Numbered from the stretch's first letter, positions 41,140 to 50,523 are shown. The stretch: DNA of 64,000 bases from Streptomyces coacervatus (GCF_029223485.1 NZ_JARHTP010000017.1:204323-268322), one strand, 5' to 3'. Translations and numbers: made by a program. The notes: generated by a model from the letters alone, not told the origin.

Positions 41140-41472
41140 TCAGGCAGCGCCGGCAGTCCTGTCGCCGTACTCGATCGTCACAGTGATCCTCGCCCCGAGC
41201 GCCTCCGCGTAAGTACGCATGGTCTCCAGGTTATGGATCTCCCCGCGCTCAATCTGGGAGACCCGGGCCTGCGAGATCCCGACGGATTGGGCCACCTGAG
41301 CCTGTGTCAGTCCTTGCTCCTCGCGGATCTCCCGGAGGTGTTGCCCCACGACGTACGCCTCGGTCGCGGTGCGCGCCACCTGCTTGCGGGATTCCCACTC
41401 GGCGTCGGACACTTCGAGCTGGTTCTCCCGCACCCGGCGCTTGACCGCCGCCCAGCTGCTGTACTGGCTCAT
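41140..41472 (-). CDS. XRE-family antitoxin (HigA type)
   Basis: 110 residues; ATG 41472 overlaps the toxin stop (ATGA). Helix-turn-helix at about 55-90: LREIREEQGLTQAQVAQSVGISQARVSQIERGEI, then LETMRTYAEALGARITVTIEYGD, the typical HigA C-terminal strand. The N-terminal 45 residues may wrap the toxin. With the toxin gene first and antitoxin second, the order is that of higBA modules. It should neutralise the toxin and repress the pair's promoter. Confidence 0.88.
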   Translation of the reverse strand: MSQYSSWAAVKRRVRENQLEVSDAEWESRKQVARTATEAYVVGQHLREIREEQGLTQAQVAQSVGISQARVSQIERGEIHNLETMRTYAEALGARITVTIEYGDRTAGAA

Positions 41473-41855
41473 AGGGTCTTCCCGTCCTCTCCCGCCTCGT
41501 CTGCGGCGGCCAGGTACTCGTCGTAGCGGGCTTCGGCAAGCGGGATCGATTCCAGGTACCAATCCCTCCAGCGGCCGGACTTGTCTCCGGCCACCAGCAG
41601 GATCGTCTCCCGCCTCGGGTCGAAGACGAACAGAATCCGCACCTCTGTGCTTCGCGAACTACCCGGCCGCAGCTCTTTGAGGTTGTGCGTACGGCAACCT
41701 GTAAGGCGGTCGACAAGCGGGCGCCCCAGCGCAGGACCGCCTTCCGCCAGCATGTCGATCGCCGCCTCGACGAGGTCCGCAGACATCGGATCCTCCTCTG
41801 CGAGCTTGAGCAGCCACGACTCCACCGAGGGGTGGAGGTTGATCTCCCAATTCAT
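41469..41855 (-). CDS. RelE/HigB-type toxin
   Basis: 128 residues. The RelE-superfamily pattern is clear: WEINLHPSVESWLLKLAEEDP, IDMLAEGGPALGRPLVDRLTG, NLKELRPGSSRSTEVRILFVFDPRRETILLVAGDKSGRW, as in the phage-derived Gp49/HigB group. Basic and aromatic residues likely to act on mRNA at the ribosome are in the C-terminal half. Translationally coupled to the antitoxin. Located between the Hsp90-like gene and core genes, so it may help keep the island in place. Confidence 0.87.
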   Translation of the reverse strand: MNWEINLHPSVESWLLKLAEEDPMSADLVEAAIDMLAEGGPALGRPLVDRLTGCRTHNLKELRPGSSRSTEVRILFVFDPRRETILLVAGDKSGRWRDWYLESIPLAEARYDEYLAAADEAGEDGKTL

Positions 41856-41959
41856 GCTCCAGATCCGAGCGTACGACGTGGAGCAACAAAAGGAAATCCT
41901 TATATGTTCAGCTCAACGAGTGAACCGGCTCATCCGATGCGCATCGTGAAAACCCGCCG

Positions 41960-42628
41960 CTACTGCTGCTTGACCGGCCGCATCCCCAGCGGCCCCCCGA
42001 TCTCCTCCTGCATCACCTTGCCCGCCTCGAATTCGAGGGTCTCGTCGCCCATCGGCGACTGGTCCGTGTCCAGGCCGTCCAGTTCCTCCAGGGGCTGGTT
42101 CAGGCGGACGTGGGCCACCACCGACTGCAGGGCGCGCAGGGTTGCCGAGGCTGTGGAGCCCCAGTTGGAGAAGTAGGAGAACTGCCACCACCACAGGGCC
42201 TCCGTGGTGCGGCCCGAGCGGTAGTGGGCCATGCCGTGGCGGAGGTCGGTGATGACGTCGGTCAGGTCGTCGGAGATACGGGCCGGGACGGGGGCCTTGC
42301 GCGGCTCGTAGGGGTCGAAGACCTCGGAGTAGACGTCGATCGGGTCCAGGAGGCGGGCGAGGTTCTCGCGGAGTTCGTCCACGTCGGCGTCCGGGCCCGT
42401 GTCGGGCTCGTAGCGCTCGTCGGGGACGATGTCCTCGTGCGCGCCGAGGCGGCCGCCGGCCAGGAGGAGCTGGGAGACCTCCAGGAGGAGGAAGGGGACG
42501 GCCGAGTCCGGCTCGTCGCCCTTCGCGACCTCGGTGACAGCCACCAGGAAGCTCTCCACCTGGTCCGCGATCTGGACCGCGAAGTCGTCCGGGTCCTGCG
42601 TCGTGGCATGCAGCGTGGCGTCAGACAT
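41960..42628 (-). CDS. DUF5063-family protein
   Basis: 222 residues; the 5' part overlaps the recR stop by 8 nt. A helical protein: DFAVQIADQVESFLVAVTEVA, FLLLEVSQLLLAGGRL, DVDELRENLARLLDPIDVYSEVFDP, and a Trp-rich segment TTEALWWWQFSYFSNWGSTASATLRAL. I recall this as DUF5063, which lies beside recR in Streptomyces. Function unknown; operon position suggests a link to DNA repair or replication housekeeping. Confidence 0.82.
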   Translation of the reverse strand: MSDATLHATTQDPDDFAVQIADQVESFLVAVTEVAKGDEPDSAVPFLLLEVSQLLLAGGRLGAHEDIVPDERYEPDTGPDADVDELRENLARLLDPIDVYSEVFDPYEPRKAPVPARISDDLTDVITDLRHGMAHYRSGRTTEALWWWQFSYFSNWGSTASATLRALQSVVAHVRLNQPLEELDGLDTDQSPMGDETLEFEAGKVMQEEIGGPLGMRPVKQQ

Positions 42629-43220
42629 CTAGGAGTCGTCTCCCCTCGAAGGCGCGGCCGAGGGTCACCTCGTCCGCGTATTCCAGGTCTCCGCCCACCG
42701 GGAGGCCGCTGGCCAGGCGGGTGACCTTGAGGCCCATGGGCTTGATCATGCGGGCGAGGTACGTCGCTGTGGCCTCGCCCTCCAGGTTCGGGTCCGTGGC
42801 CAGGATCAGTTCCGTGACCGTCCCGTCGGCCAACCGCGCGAGAAGTTCTCGTATACGCAGGTCGTCGGGGCCCACACCCTCGATGGGGCTGATCGCCCCG
42901 CCGAGGACGTGGTACTTGCCGCGGAACTCGCGGGTGCGCTCGACGGCGACCACGTCCTTCGGCTCCTCCACGACACAGATCACGGAGGGGTCGCGGCGCG
43001 GGTCGCGGCAGATGTTGCACAGCTCTTCCTGCGCGACATTGCCGCAGGTCGCGCAGAAGCGGACCTTCGCCTTGACCTCCATCAGGGCCTGCGCGAGCCG
43101 CCGTACGTCCGTCGGTTCCGCCTGCAGGATGTGGAAGGCGATCCGCTGGGCGCTCTTCGGACCGACGCCGGGCAGCCGCCCCAGTTCGTCGATGAGGTCC
43201 TGCACCACGCCTTCGTACAC
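42621..43220 (-). CDS. recR: Recombination mediator RecR
   Basis: 199 residues. N-terminal helix-hairpin-helix (LIDELGRLPGVGPKSAQRIAFHIL), C4 zinc finger CATCGNVAQEELCNIC, Toprim domain (VICVVEEPKDVVAVERT), and the C-terminal Walker-like helix (EGEATATYLARMIKP). It acts with RecF and RecO to load RecA on single-stranded DNA. All motifs are intact. It lies 61 nt downstream of ybaB, the usual bacterial order. Confidence 0.97.
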   Translation of the reverse strand: MYEGVVQDLIDELGRLPGVGPKSAQRIAFHILQAEPTDVRRLAQALMEVKAKVRFCATCGNVAQEELCNICRDPRRDPSVICVVEEPKDVVAVERTREFRGKYHVLGGAISPIEGVGPDDLRIRELLARLADGTVTELILATDPNLEGEATATYLARMIKPMGLKVTRLASGLPVGGDLEYADEVTLGRAFEGRRLLDV

Positions 43221-43281
43221 GGACTGCCGTCCTTCCCGGGGGTTCCTTACAAGTACGTACGGTAGTTGGCGGATGCCTCTC

Positions 43282-43626
43282 TTAGAAAGGCAGGCCCGGG
43301 ATACCGCTGCCGCCGCCGAGGCCCTGGGCCAGCGGGCCCAGCTTCTGCTGCTGGAGGTTCTGGGCGTTCTCGTTGGCCGCCTGGACGGCCGCGACGATCA
43401 GGTCCGCCAAGGTCTCGGTGTCCTCGGGGTCCACCGCCTTCGGGTCGATCTTCAGCGCGCGCAGCTCGCCGGAGCCGGTGACGGTGGCCTTCACCAGGCC
43501 GCCGCCCGCCTGTCCGTCGACCTCCGTCCGTGCCAGCTCCTCCTGCGCCCGCTGCAGGTCCTGCTGCATCTTCTGGGCCTGCTGGAGCAGCTGCTGCATA
43601 TTGGGCTGGCCACCACCGGGAATCAC
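43282..43626 (-). CDS. YbaB/EbfC-family nucleoid-associated protein
   Basis: 114 residues. A long N-terminal helix (NMQQLLQQAQKMQQDLQRAQEELA), then the beta-sheet core (VDGQAGGGLVKATVTGSGELRALKIDPKAVDPEDTETLADLIVAAVQAANENAQ) and a Gly-rich tail. The dimer binds DNA like tweezers. It precedes recR on the same strand. No dnaX is in the window upstream, where many bacteria have it. Confidence 0.95.
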   Translation of the reverse strand: MIPGGGQPNMQQLLQQAQKMQQDLQRAQEELARTEVDGQAGGGLVKATVTGSGELRALKIDPKAVDPEDTETLADLIVAAVQAANENAQNLQQQKLGPLAQGLGGGSGIPGLPF

Positions 43627-43861
43627 GATCAGCTCCTGGTTTCGTACGGCTGTATGGGCGAGGTTTTCCCGCCTGGCACGAGCCTACGTGGTCCAGGCAG
43701 CCATCGCCCCAGCACTCTTTCGAGTGAGGTGTTGCCGAGTCCTATACCTGATCAAGACCCACTTACGGGCGGATTAGAGGTGAATCACGGGGCTCAGCCA
43801 CCCATTGGGCGGTAGGAAGGTTCGGGCACGTCTGGATCAGGTGTCACGCAACGTGTTCGGT

Positions 43862-43921
43862 CGTGATCAGTCTCGTGATCAGCGTCGCGATCAGTTTCAT
43901 GATCGGCGTCGTGATCAGTAG
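43862..43921. repeat. 12-nt tandem repeat with TGATCA cores, five units
   Basis: Five units of CGTGATCAGnnT type (CGTGATCAGTCT, CGTGATCAGCGT, CGCGATCAGTTT, CATGATCGGCGT, CGTGATCAGTAG), each carrying a TGATCA-like palindrome. The array ends at the ribosome site of the SLATT-like gene. Confidence 0.9.
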
Positions 43922-43931
43922 GGAGTGCCGG

Positions 43932-44681
43932 GTGGGTCAGCCGGAGATGCAGCCCGAGGGTCCGCCTCAGGACGGTTGGGGCGAGGGTGCGGCCGGGCTG
44001 CGGCCGGGCGATCTGATCGGGCGGTCGTTCCCGCTCGGGGACTGGGGCGAGCCGGCCGAGCGGCTGCACGAGCTGTACCTCTGGGTGGAGCGCGGGGCGC
44101 TTCAGACGGCGGCCTGGTATCTGGAGGACCGGGTGTGGAAGCGGCGGGGCGCACGGGCGCTGCGCTCGGGGGCCGCGGTGGGGGCCGTCGCCGGGGCCGC
44201 GCTGCCGCTGCTGGATCTGACCGGAGTGATCGCAGGGCTGGCCGCATGGGGGTATCTGGCGCTGCTGTTCGCGGTGGCGTGCCTGGCCGTGGACCGGTTC
44301 TTCGGTGTGACGTCCGGCTGGATAAGGGATGTGGCGACCGCGCAGGCCGTGCAGCGGCGGCTGCAGGTGCTGCAGTTCGACTGGGCCTCGGAGAGTGTGC
44401 GGGAGGTGCTGGGTCCCGCGGAGGGCACGGCGAGCGAGGCCGCCGAGCGGTGTCTGTCGGTGCTGCGGCGCTTCTCGGAGGACGTGACCGAGCTGGTGCG
44501 CGCCGAGACGGCCGACTGGATGGTGGAGTTCCGGACGGGGTCCGCGCCGATGGGCATCCAGTCCGCGGTGGCCGGGACCGGGCGGCAGGAGACGGGGAGT
44601 GCACAGGGGCGCTTCCCGCTGCATCCGGGTGCGAACTCGCGGCCGAACATGCCCCGTCAGCGGCCGCCCGAGCCCAGGTGA
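43932..44681 (+). CDS. SLATT-like two-transmembrane protein
   Basis: 249 residues from GTG 43932; AGGGAG 6 nt upstream decides the start (the frame is open through the repeat array, which would add an artificial hydrophobic stretch). The first 80 residues are cytoplasmic (DWGEPAERLHELYLWVERGALQTAAWYLEDRVWKRR), two membrane helices follow at about 87-105 and 110-128, then a helical domain (AVQRRLQVLQFDWASESVREVLG; RFSEDVTELVRAETADWM) and a disordered tail. I recall this as a SLATT-domain protein, a family predicted to be a membrane-pore effector in nucleotide-signalling conflict systems; here it is a lone gene next to recR-ybaB. Function in this context is unproven. Confidence 0.68.
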   Translation: MGQPEMQPEGPPQDGWGEGAAGLRPGDLIGRSFPLGDWGEPAERLHELYLWVERGALQTAAWYLEDRVWKRRGARALRSGAAVGAVAGAALPLLDLTGVIAGLAAWGYLALLFAVACLAVDRFFGVTSGWIRDVATAQAVQRRLQVLQFDWASESVREVLGPAEGTASEAAERCLSVLRRFSEDVTELVRAETADWMVEFRTGSAPMGIQSAVAGTGRQETGSAQGRFPLHPGANSRPNMPRQRPPEPR

Positions 44682-44691
44682 GAGCCGTCGG

Positions 44692-46101
44692 TCAGGACTG
44701 CGGGGCCGGGAAGGCCACCGGGCTCCTGTTCCCCGCCCGGTTGACGGCCCGTACGCCGAAGAACACGTTGTCCTTCGACAGGTCCACCTCGTACGTCGTG
44801 ACGTCGCCGGCCGGGATGACGTGCGTCCACTCCGGGGCGGTTGTCTCGCGCCAGACGATCTCGTAACCCGCCAGGTCGGGTTCCGTGCCCCGCGTCCACA
44901 CCAGTTGCGTGGAGTTCGTCAGGGCCGAGGTGACGGTCTTCGCGCCCTTGGGCGTTCCCGGCGCCTGCGCCAGGGTCCACAGGGCGGCGGCGTTCACCTT
45001 GGCCACCCGCTCCACGAAGTCGAAGTCGCAGAACTCCGGCAGGTCGCCGTACTGCTTGCCCCTCTCGTCGACGCGTACGTCCTGGTGCTGGTGGGCGAAG
45101 TCCTCGGCCGGTTCGGTGAAGCGGGCGGCCGGGTAGCCGCGTTCGAGGAAGGGGATATGGTCGCCGCCGCGGAGGTAGCGGTCGCGGCGGTAGATGACGC
45201 GCACGCGCATGCCGGTCGCATTGTTGTCGGCAACATCCCTGACGAAGCGGGCCAGTTGGCGGGTCACGGAGTCGTTCTCGCCGCCGACCGACTTGCGGAT
45301 TGCGGCCTGCTCCGGAGTCTCCGAGGAGGGGACGCCCTCCGCGAACAGCCGGATGGTGTACGGGTCGGTCGTGCCGTCGTCCGCCGTCGAGCTGCCGACG
45401 ATGTCATTGGTGAACATCCCCTGCACATCCGTCCCCGCGGCCTTCAACTGCTGGGCCAGATACGTCGATCCGTACAGCCCCTGTTCCTCCCCCGCCACCG
45501 CCGCGAACACGATCGTCGAGGCCGGCCGCCGTTTCGCCATCACCCGCGCCAGCTCCAGTACGACGGCCACCCCGGACGCGTCGTCGTCGGCGCCCGGCGC
45601 GTCGGCGGTGGCGTTCATGACGTCCGTGACCCGGGAGTCGTAGTGCCCGGAGACGACGTACACGCGCTCCGGCGTCACCGAACCGCGCAGGGTCGCGAGC
45701 ACGTTGGTGATCTTCGTGGCGGTGGGGATGCGGGACGCGGGTTCCTGGACGTACGACTGGAGTTCGGCCGTCATCCGGCCGCCGGAGGCGGCGGCGCAGG
45801 AGCGCAGCTCGGCGAGGAGCCAGTCGCGGGCGGCGCCGATGCCGCGGTTCGGGTCGTCCTGGGTGGAGAGGGTGTGGCGGGTGCCGAAGGAGACGAGCTT
45901 GCGGATCGTCGCTTCGATACGGGAAGCGTCCAACTCCCGTAGCAGGGCGCGGAGTTCACGAGTGGGCGGCTGCGCGGTGACCGGCGGGCGATGGCCCGGC
46001 GTGGCCGCTTCGGCCGGGCTCGCCGCTCCGAGTGCCGCCGCGCCCGCCGCGCCCGCCGCCGTCGCGGTCAGGACCGTTCTCCTGCTGGGGCTGGGACGCA
46101 T
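44692..46101 (-). CDS. Secreted M28-family metallopeptidase with C-terminal Fn3-like domain
   Basis: 469 residues from ATG 46101 (GGAGGA just upstream). A Tat signal (SRRTVLTATAAG, Ala-rich h-region, cut near PAEAATP) marks it for export. The M28 zinc site is visible: GHYDSR (His), PGADDDASG (Asp bridging), GEEQGLYGS (Glu pair), DIVGSS (Asp) and GGDHIPF (His). The last 90 residues form a fibronectin-III-like domain (TNSTQLVWTRGTEPDLAGYEIVWRET). It is probably a secreted aminopeptidase. It converges on the SLATT-like gene. Confidence 0.87.
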   Translation of the reverse strand: MRPSPSRRTVLTATAAGAAGAAALGAASPAEAATPGHRPPVTAQPPTRELRALLRELDASRIEATIRKLVSFGTRHTLSTQDDPNRGIGAARDWLLAELRSCAAASGGRMTAELQSYVQEPASRIPTATKITNVLATLRGSVTPERVYVVSGHYDSRVTDVMNATADAPGADDDASGVAVVLELARVMAKRRPASTIVFAAVAGEEQGLYGSTYLAQQLKAAGTDVQGMFTNDIVGSSTADDGTTDPYTIRLFAEGVPSSETPEQAAIRKSVGGENDSVTRQLARFVRDVADNNATGMRVRVIYRRDRYLRGGDHIPFLERGYPAARFTEPAEDFAHQHQDVRVDERGKQYGDLPEFCDFDFVERVAKVNAAALWTLAQAPGTPKGAKTVTSALTNSTQLVWTRGTEPDLAGYEIVWRETTAPEWTHVIPAGDVTTYEVDLSKDNVFFGVRAVNRAGNRSPVAFPAPQS

Positions 46102-46224
46102 GGGTCCTCCCGTGGCTGCCGATGCCGATGCTTCACCGATCGTTCTGATCGTCGCCATCGTCATGGACACGCCACTACGGCACAAGGGGGCCCGTCGGCC
46201 CCTCGCGCACCGCGCACATCACCG

Positions 46225-48081
46225 TCACTGCCTGGTGTACTTCAGCTTCTCCCCGTTGCCGGTGTTCTCGCGCTGCAGGCTGCCGTCCGGCAGCAGGCTG
46301 ATCTCGGTGGCGTCGCCCGGCTTGCAGTAGCCGGAATCGCCGGACCGCACGGTGGACGGGCCGATCTCCAGGGGGCCCTCGCTGCCCGGTGGCGCGGTCA
46401 GCCGGGCCTGGAACACGCAGTGGTAGGTGCCGCTGCTCGTGGGGCCGTCGGCGACGAGGGAGAGGACCGTGTCGCCCACCTTGCCCTGCTGGATGGTGAG
46501 TTCGCGGGTGTTCTCGCCGTCGGCATTGGTGATGGTGGCCGTCCAGGTGCCCAGGTAGCCGGTGGGGATCGCGCCGTTCGCGGGTGCGGAGGTGGTGGGC
46601 TGCGCGGTCGTCGGGGACGTCGTGGACGGCTCGGGCTTCGAGGGGGCGCCGGTGCTCGGGGCCGGGCTCGGTTTGTTGTCGGCCTTGTCGCCGCCGTTCA
46701 TGAGGGCGTAGACCGAGCCGCCGGCGCCGAGCGCGACGATCAGGGCGACGGCGATCAGCGCCGCCGTGGAACGGCCGCTCCTGCGGGGCGGTTCCTGCGG
46801 GGCGTGCGGGGCCGGGCCGGTGTAGGACGGGCCGTAGGGCGGGGTGGAACCGGTGCCTCCGTAGGCGCCGGGCTGTTGGGGGTAGCCGTAGGCGGGCTGC
46901 TGCTGGGGCGGGTAGCCGTAGGCGGGCTGCTGCTGTTGCGGGTGCTGCTGCGGATAGCCGTGGGCGGGCGGGGGTGTCGGTGTGCCCTGTCCGGCGACCA
47001 TGGTGGGGAGGTGGTTCAGCGGGGCGCCGCTGCCCGGCTGCCCGGGCGGGGGCGGGCCGGCGGGTGTGCCGGGCTCCGGTGCCAAGTCGTCGGCGGCGGG
47101 GGCGTGCTCGGGGGAGGCCTCGGGGGGCGCCTTCCGCAGCGAGAGGCCGCCGGTGCCCTCCTCCGGGTTCTCCGTGTCCAGCAACTGCACGGCGTGGCGG
47201 CCGAGTTGGGCCACGAGCGCGCTCGGCAGCCAGGGGTCCCGCGAGCGCCCGCCGTGCACCGTGTCCTCGGCGCCCGTGCGCTCCAGCACCTCGTCCAGCG
47301 TCGGCCGGGCGCCCGGGTCCTTCTTCAGACACTCCCGTACGAGGTCGGCGATGCCCTCGGGGACGTCCTCCAGGTCGGGTTCCTCCTGGGCGATGCGGAA
47401 CATCAGGGCGTGCACGCCGCTGTTGGCGCTGCCGAAGGGGAGGTGGCCGGTGGCGGCGTACGCCAGCACGGAGCCCAGGCAGAAGACGTCGCACGCGGGC
47501 GTGATGCGGTCACCGCGCACCTGCTCGGGGGCCATGAAGCCGGGCGACCCGACGAGTGCGCCGGTCCGCGTGAGGCCGCCGTCCGTGACCGTCTCCAGCG
47601 CCCGCGCGATCCCGAAGTCGATGACGCGCGGCCCGTCGATGGTGACGAGCACATTGGACGGCTTCAGATCCCGGTGGATGATCCCGGCGGCGTGGATGTC
47701 CTGCAGCGCGTGCGCGAGCCCGGCCGCGAGGATGCGCACCGACCTCTCCGGCAACGCCCCGTGGTCGCGCCCGACGACCTGCTGCAGGCTGGGCCCGGCG
47801 ACATACCCGGTGGCGACCCACGGCACGGCGGCCTCGGTGTCGGCGTCCAGGACGGGTGCCGTCCAGTGCCCGCCGACCTGCCGCGCGGCCTGCACCTCCT
47901 GCCGGAACCGCGCCCGGAACTCCTCCTGCGCGGCCAGCTCCTCCCGCACCAGCTTGACGGCGACGGTACGGCCGCGGTCCGAGCGGGCGAGATACACGTA
48001 TCCCATGCCGCCGGCGCCGAGCCGCGCCAGCAGCCGATACGCCCCGATCCGCGGCGGATCCCCCGCCCCCAGCTTCTCCAT
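46225..48081 (-). CDS. Membrane Ser/Thr protein kinase (PknB type)
   Basis: 618 residues from ATG 48081. Kinase domain at about 10-270: GAGGMGYVYLA loop, VAVKLV Lys, HRDLKPSNVLV, DFGIA and GFMAPEQ are intact. A linker of about 130 residues is rich in Pro, Gln, Gly and Tyr with near-repeats (PAYGYPQQ type). One membrane helix (AALIAVALIVALGAGGSVYAL) precedes an extracytoplasmic domain of about 150 residues with Cys pairs (GTYHCVFQ; SGYCKPGDATEI). It should sense an external signal and phosphorylate cytoplasmic targets. No PASTA repeats. Confidence 0.92.
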   Translation of the reverse strand: MEKLGAGDPPRIGAYRLLARLGAGGMGYVYLARSDRGRTVAVKLVREELAAQEEFRARFRQEVQAARQVGGHWTAPVLDADTEAAVPWVATGYVAGPSLQQVVGRDHGALPERSVRILAAGLAHALQDIHAAGIIHRDLKPSNVLVTIDGPRVIDFGIARALETVTDGGLTRTGALVGSPGFMAPEQVRGDRITPACDVFCLGSVLAYAATGHLPFGSANSGVHALMFRIAQEEPDLEDVPEGIADLVRECLKKDPGARPTLDEVLERTGAEDTVHGGRSRDPWLPSALVAQLGRHAVQLLDTENPEEGTGGLSLRKAPPEASPEHAPAADDLAPEPGTPAGPPPPGQPGSGAPLNHLPTMVAGQGTPTPPPAHGYPQQHPQQQQPAYGYPPQQQPAYGYPQQPGAYGGTGSTPPYGPSYTGPAPHAPQEPPRRSGRSTAALIAVALIVALGAGGSVYALMNGGDKADNKPSPAPSTGAPSKPEPSTTSPTTAQPTTSAPANGAIPTGYLGTWTATITNADGENTRELTIQQGKVGDTVLSLVADGPTSSGTYHCVFQARLTAPPGSEGPLEIGPSTVRSGDSGYCKPGDATEISLLPDGSLQRENTGNGEKLKYTRQ

Positions 48082-48324
48082 CGCAGGCCTCCCCCGAAAT
48101 CCCCCGCCACGCCCCTGTGCAACATCCCAACGATAATGCGGGCGTACGAGGAGGCGAGCGGACCGGTGTCTACGGTTCCGTAACAGCACCCTTCAGCTGG
48201 TCCAGCACCTTGGACAGCCGTTCCAGTACGTGCCCTGCGGCCCGACAACCTGTCGCGGAAACCCCCGGACCGCAGACATGACGCCGATTTCGCCCCCGCA
48301 GTGCCGACTTCTACGCTCGCGGAC

Positions 48325-49680
48325 ATGACCCCTCAGCCAAACCCCGAGGCCGGCGCCGCCGTGAAGGCCGCGGACCGTGCTCATGTGTTTCACTCCTGGT
48401 CCGCGCAGGAGCTCATCGACCCGCTCGCCGTCGCCGGTGCGGAGGGGTCGTACTTCTGGGACTACGACGGCAAGCGGTATCTGGACTTCACCAGCGGGCT
48501 CGTCTACACGAACATCGGCTACCAGCATCCGAAGGTCGTCGCCGCGATACAGGAGCAGGCCGCAACCCTGTCCACCTTCGCGCCCGCCTTCGCCATCGAA
48601 GCCCGTTCGGAGGCGGCCCGGCTGATCGCCGAGCGGACGCCCGGTGATCTGGACAAGATCTTCTTCACCAATGGCGGGGCCGACGCCGTGGAGCACGCCG
48701 TGCGGATGGCGCGGCTGCACACCGGGCGGGCGAAGGTGCTGTCCGCGTACCGCTCGTACCACGGTGGTACTCAGCAGGCGATCAACATCACCGGGGATCC
48801 GCGCCGTTGGGCCTCCGACGGTGCGGCCGCCGGTGTCGTGCACTTCTGGGCGCCGTATCTCTACCGCTCCCGCTTCTACGCCGAGACGGAGGAGCAGGAG
48901 TGCGCGCGGGCGCTGGAGCACCTGGAGACGACGATCGCCTTCGAGGGGCCGGGGACCGTCGCGGCGATCATCCTCGAGACCATTCCGGGGACCGCGGGGA
49001 TCATGGTGCCGCCGCCCGGATACCTCGCCGGTGTGCGTGAGATCTGCGACAAGTACGGGATCGTCTTCGTCCTGGACGAGGTCATGGCCGGGTTCGGGCG
49101 GACCGGGGAGTGGTTCGCCGCCGATCTGTTCGGTGTCGTACCCGACCTGATCACCTTCGCCAAGGGCGTGAACAGCGGGTATGTGCCGCTGGGCGGGGTC
49201 GCCATCTCGGGTGCGATCGCCGAGACCTTCGGGAAGCGGCCGTACCCGGGTGGTCTCACGTACTCCGGGCATCCGCTCGCCTGCGCCGCCGCCGTCGCGA
49301 CGATCAACGTCATGGCGGAGGAGGGCGTCGTCGAGAACGCCGGGCACCTGGGTGCGAGCGTCGTCGGGCCCGCGCTGCGCGAGCTCGCCGAGCGGCACGC
49401 CAGCGTCGGCGAGGTGCGCGGTGTCGGCATGTTCTGGGCGCTGGACCTGGTGAAGAACAAGGAGACCCGCGAGCCGCTGGTGCCCTACAACGCGGCAGGC
49501 GAGGCCAACGCGGCCATGGTCGCCTTCGGCGGCGCCGCGAAGAAGCACGGCATCTGGCCCTTCATCAACATGAACCGCACCCATGTCGTGCCCCCGTGCA
49601 ACGTGAGCGAGGCCGAGCTGAAGGAGGGAATCGCGGCGCTGGACGCGGCGCTCTCCGTGGCGGACGAGTACACGGAGTAG
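48325..49680 (+). CDS. Class III PLP aminotransferase
   Basis: 451 residues from ATG 48325. TACGCT at 48312-48317 is 7 nt upstream, a leaderless-type start, so GTG 48301 is less likely. Motifs: FTNGGADAVEHAVRMAR, VLDEVMAGFGRTGEW (PLP Asp), and ITFAKGVNSGYVPLGG (Schiff-base Lys). The family includes beta-alanine:pyruvate, taurine and GABA aminotransferases; I cannot choose among them. The GntR regulator 138 nt downstream could control it. Not close in sequence to the daptide aminotransferase at the left edge beyond shared motifs. Confidence 0.85.
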   Translation: MTPQPNPEAGAAVKAADRAHVFHSWSAQELIDPLAVAGAEGSYFWDYDGKRYLDFTSGLVYTNIGYQHPKVVAAIQEQAATLSTFAPAFAIEARSEAARLIAERTPGDLDKIFFTNGGADAVEHAVRMARLHTGRAKVLSAYRSYHGGTQQAINITGDPRRWASDGAAAGVVHFWAPYLYRSRFYAETEEQECARALEHLETTIAFEGPGTVAAIILETIPGTAGIMVPPPGYLAGVREICDKYGIVFVLDEVMAGFGRTGEWFAADLFGVVPDLITFAKGVNSGYVPLGGVAISGAIAETFGKRPYPGGLTYSGHPLACAAAVATINVMAEEGVVENAGHLGASVVGPALRELAERHASVGEVRGVGMFWALDLVKNKETREPLVPYNAAGEANAAMVAFGGAAKKHGIWPFINMNRTHVVPPCNVSEAELKEGIAALDAALSVADEYTE

Positions 49681-49818
49681 CCGCCTGCAGTCGCTCAGAA
49701 ACCGCACCGAACGACCACAGCTACGCGGGTAAACACGGGAAGGTCGAACGCGTAAGGTGGCGTGCTCGTAGATAGGTACGTGCACGCCACTCGAACGCGA
49801 CAAGGAGACGCCCGACCC

Positions 49819-50523
49819 ATGCCCGGCAGCAGCGGCGGCAACGGCGCCGTGACGCGCAGCACCCTGCGGCAGCAGATCGCCGATGCGCTTCGCGACGAGG
49901 TGCTGGGCGGGCGGCTCCAGCCGGGTCAGGAGTTCACGGTCAAGGAGATCGCCGAGCAGTACGGAGTCTCCGCGACGCCCGTGCGCGAGGCGCTCGTCGA
50001 CCTGTCCGCCCAAGGGCTCCTCGACGCCGACCAGCACCGCGGCTTCCATGTCCACGAGTACTCGGTCGCCGACTACCGCGGCATCGTCGAGGCCCGCAGC
50101 CTGGTCACCGACGGCATGTTCCATGCCCTCGACAACGGCCGCGACACCTTCCTGCGCTCCGACCAGGCCCGTGCCGTCGCCGCGCTCGCCGGGGTGCGCC
50201 GCCGCGGCGAGGAGGCGCAGCGGGCCGCGGCCGCCGGTGACCTCACCATCCTGATCGGCTACGACCTGCGCTTCTGGCGCGAGCTCGGCGCCCTCTTCGG
50301 CAATCCGTACCTCACCGACTTCCTGCACCGGCTGCGCGTGCAGTCCTGGGTGTGCGCGGTGCAGCATCTGCGCCGGCTGAGCGATCTGCGCGGCGCCCTG
50401 TGGTCCGGCCACACCGATCTGGTCGACGCCCTGGCGCGGCGCGACACGAAGACGGCGCGGGCGATCGTCGCCGCGTACAACGAGCACGCGCTGGCCCTCC
50501 TAGAGCGGCTGGCGGACGGATGA
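49819..50523 (+). CDS. GntR-family transcriptional regulator (FadR/FCD type)
   Basis: 234 residues from ATG 49819 (AAGGAGA 10 nt upstream). Winged helix at about 12-80 (LRQQIADALRDEVLGGRLQPGQEFTVKEIAEQYGVSATPVREAL) and a helical FCD-type effector domain (IVEARSLVTDGMFHAL; LGALFGNPYLTDFLHRLRVQSWV; LVDALARRDTKTARAIVAAYNEHALALLERL). It may sense a small organic acid. The stop overlaps the next start (ATGA), coupling it to the glycosyltransferase gene. Confidence 0.88.
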   Translation: MPGSSGGNGAVTRSTLRQQIADALRDEVLGGRLQPGQEFTVKEIAEQYGVSATPVREALVDLSAQGLLDADQHRGFHVHEYSVADYRGIVEARSLVTDGMFHALDNGRDTFLRSDQARAVAALAGVRRRGEEAQRAAAAGDLTILIGYDLRFWRELGALFGNPYLTDFLHRLRVQSWVCAVQHLRRLSDLRGALWSGHTDLVDALARRDTKTARAIVAAYNEHALALLERLADG

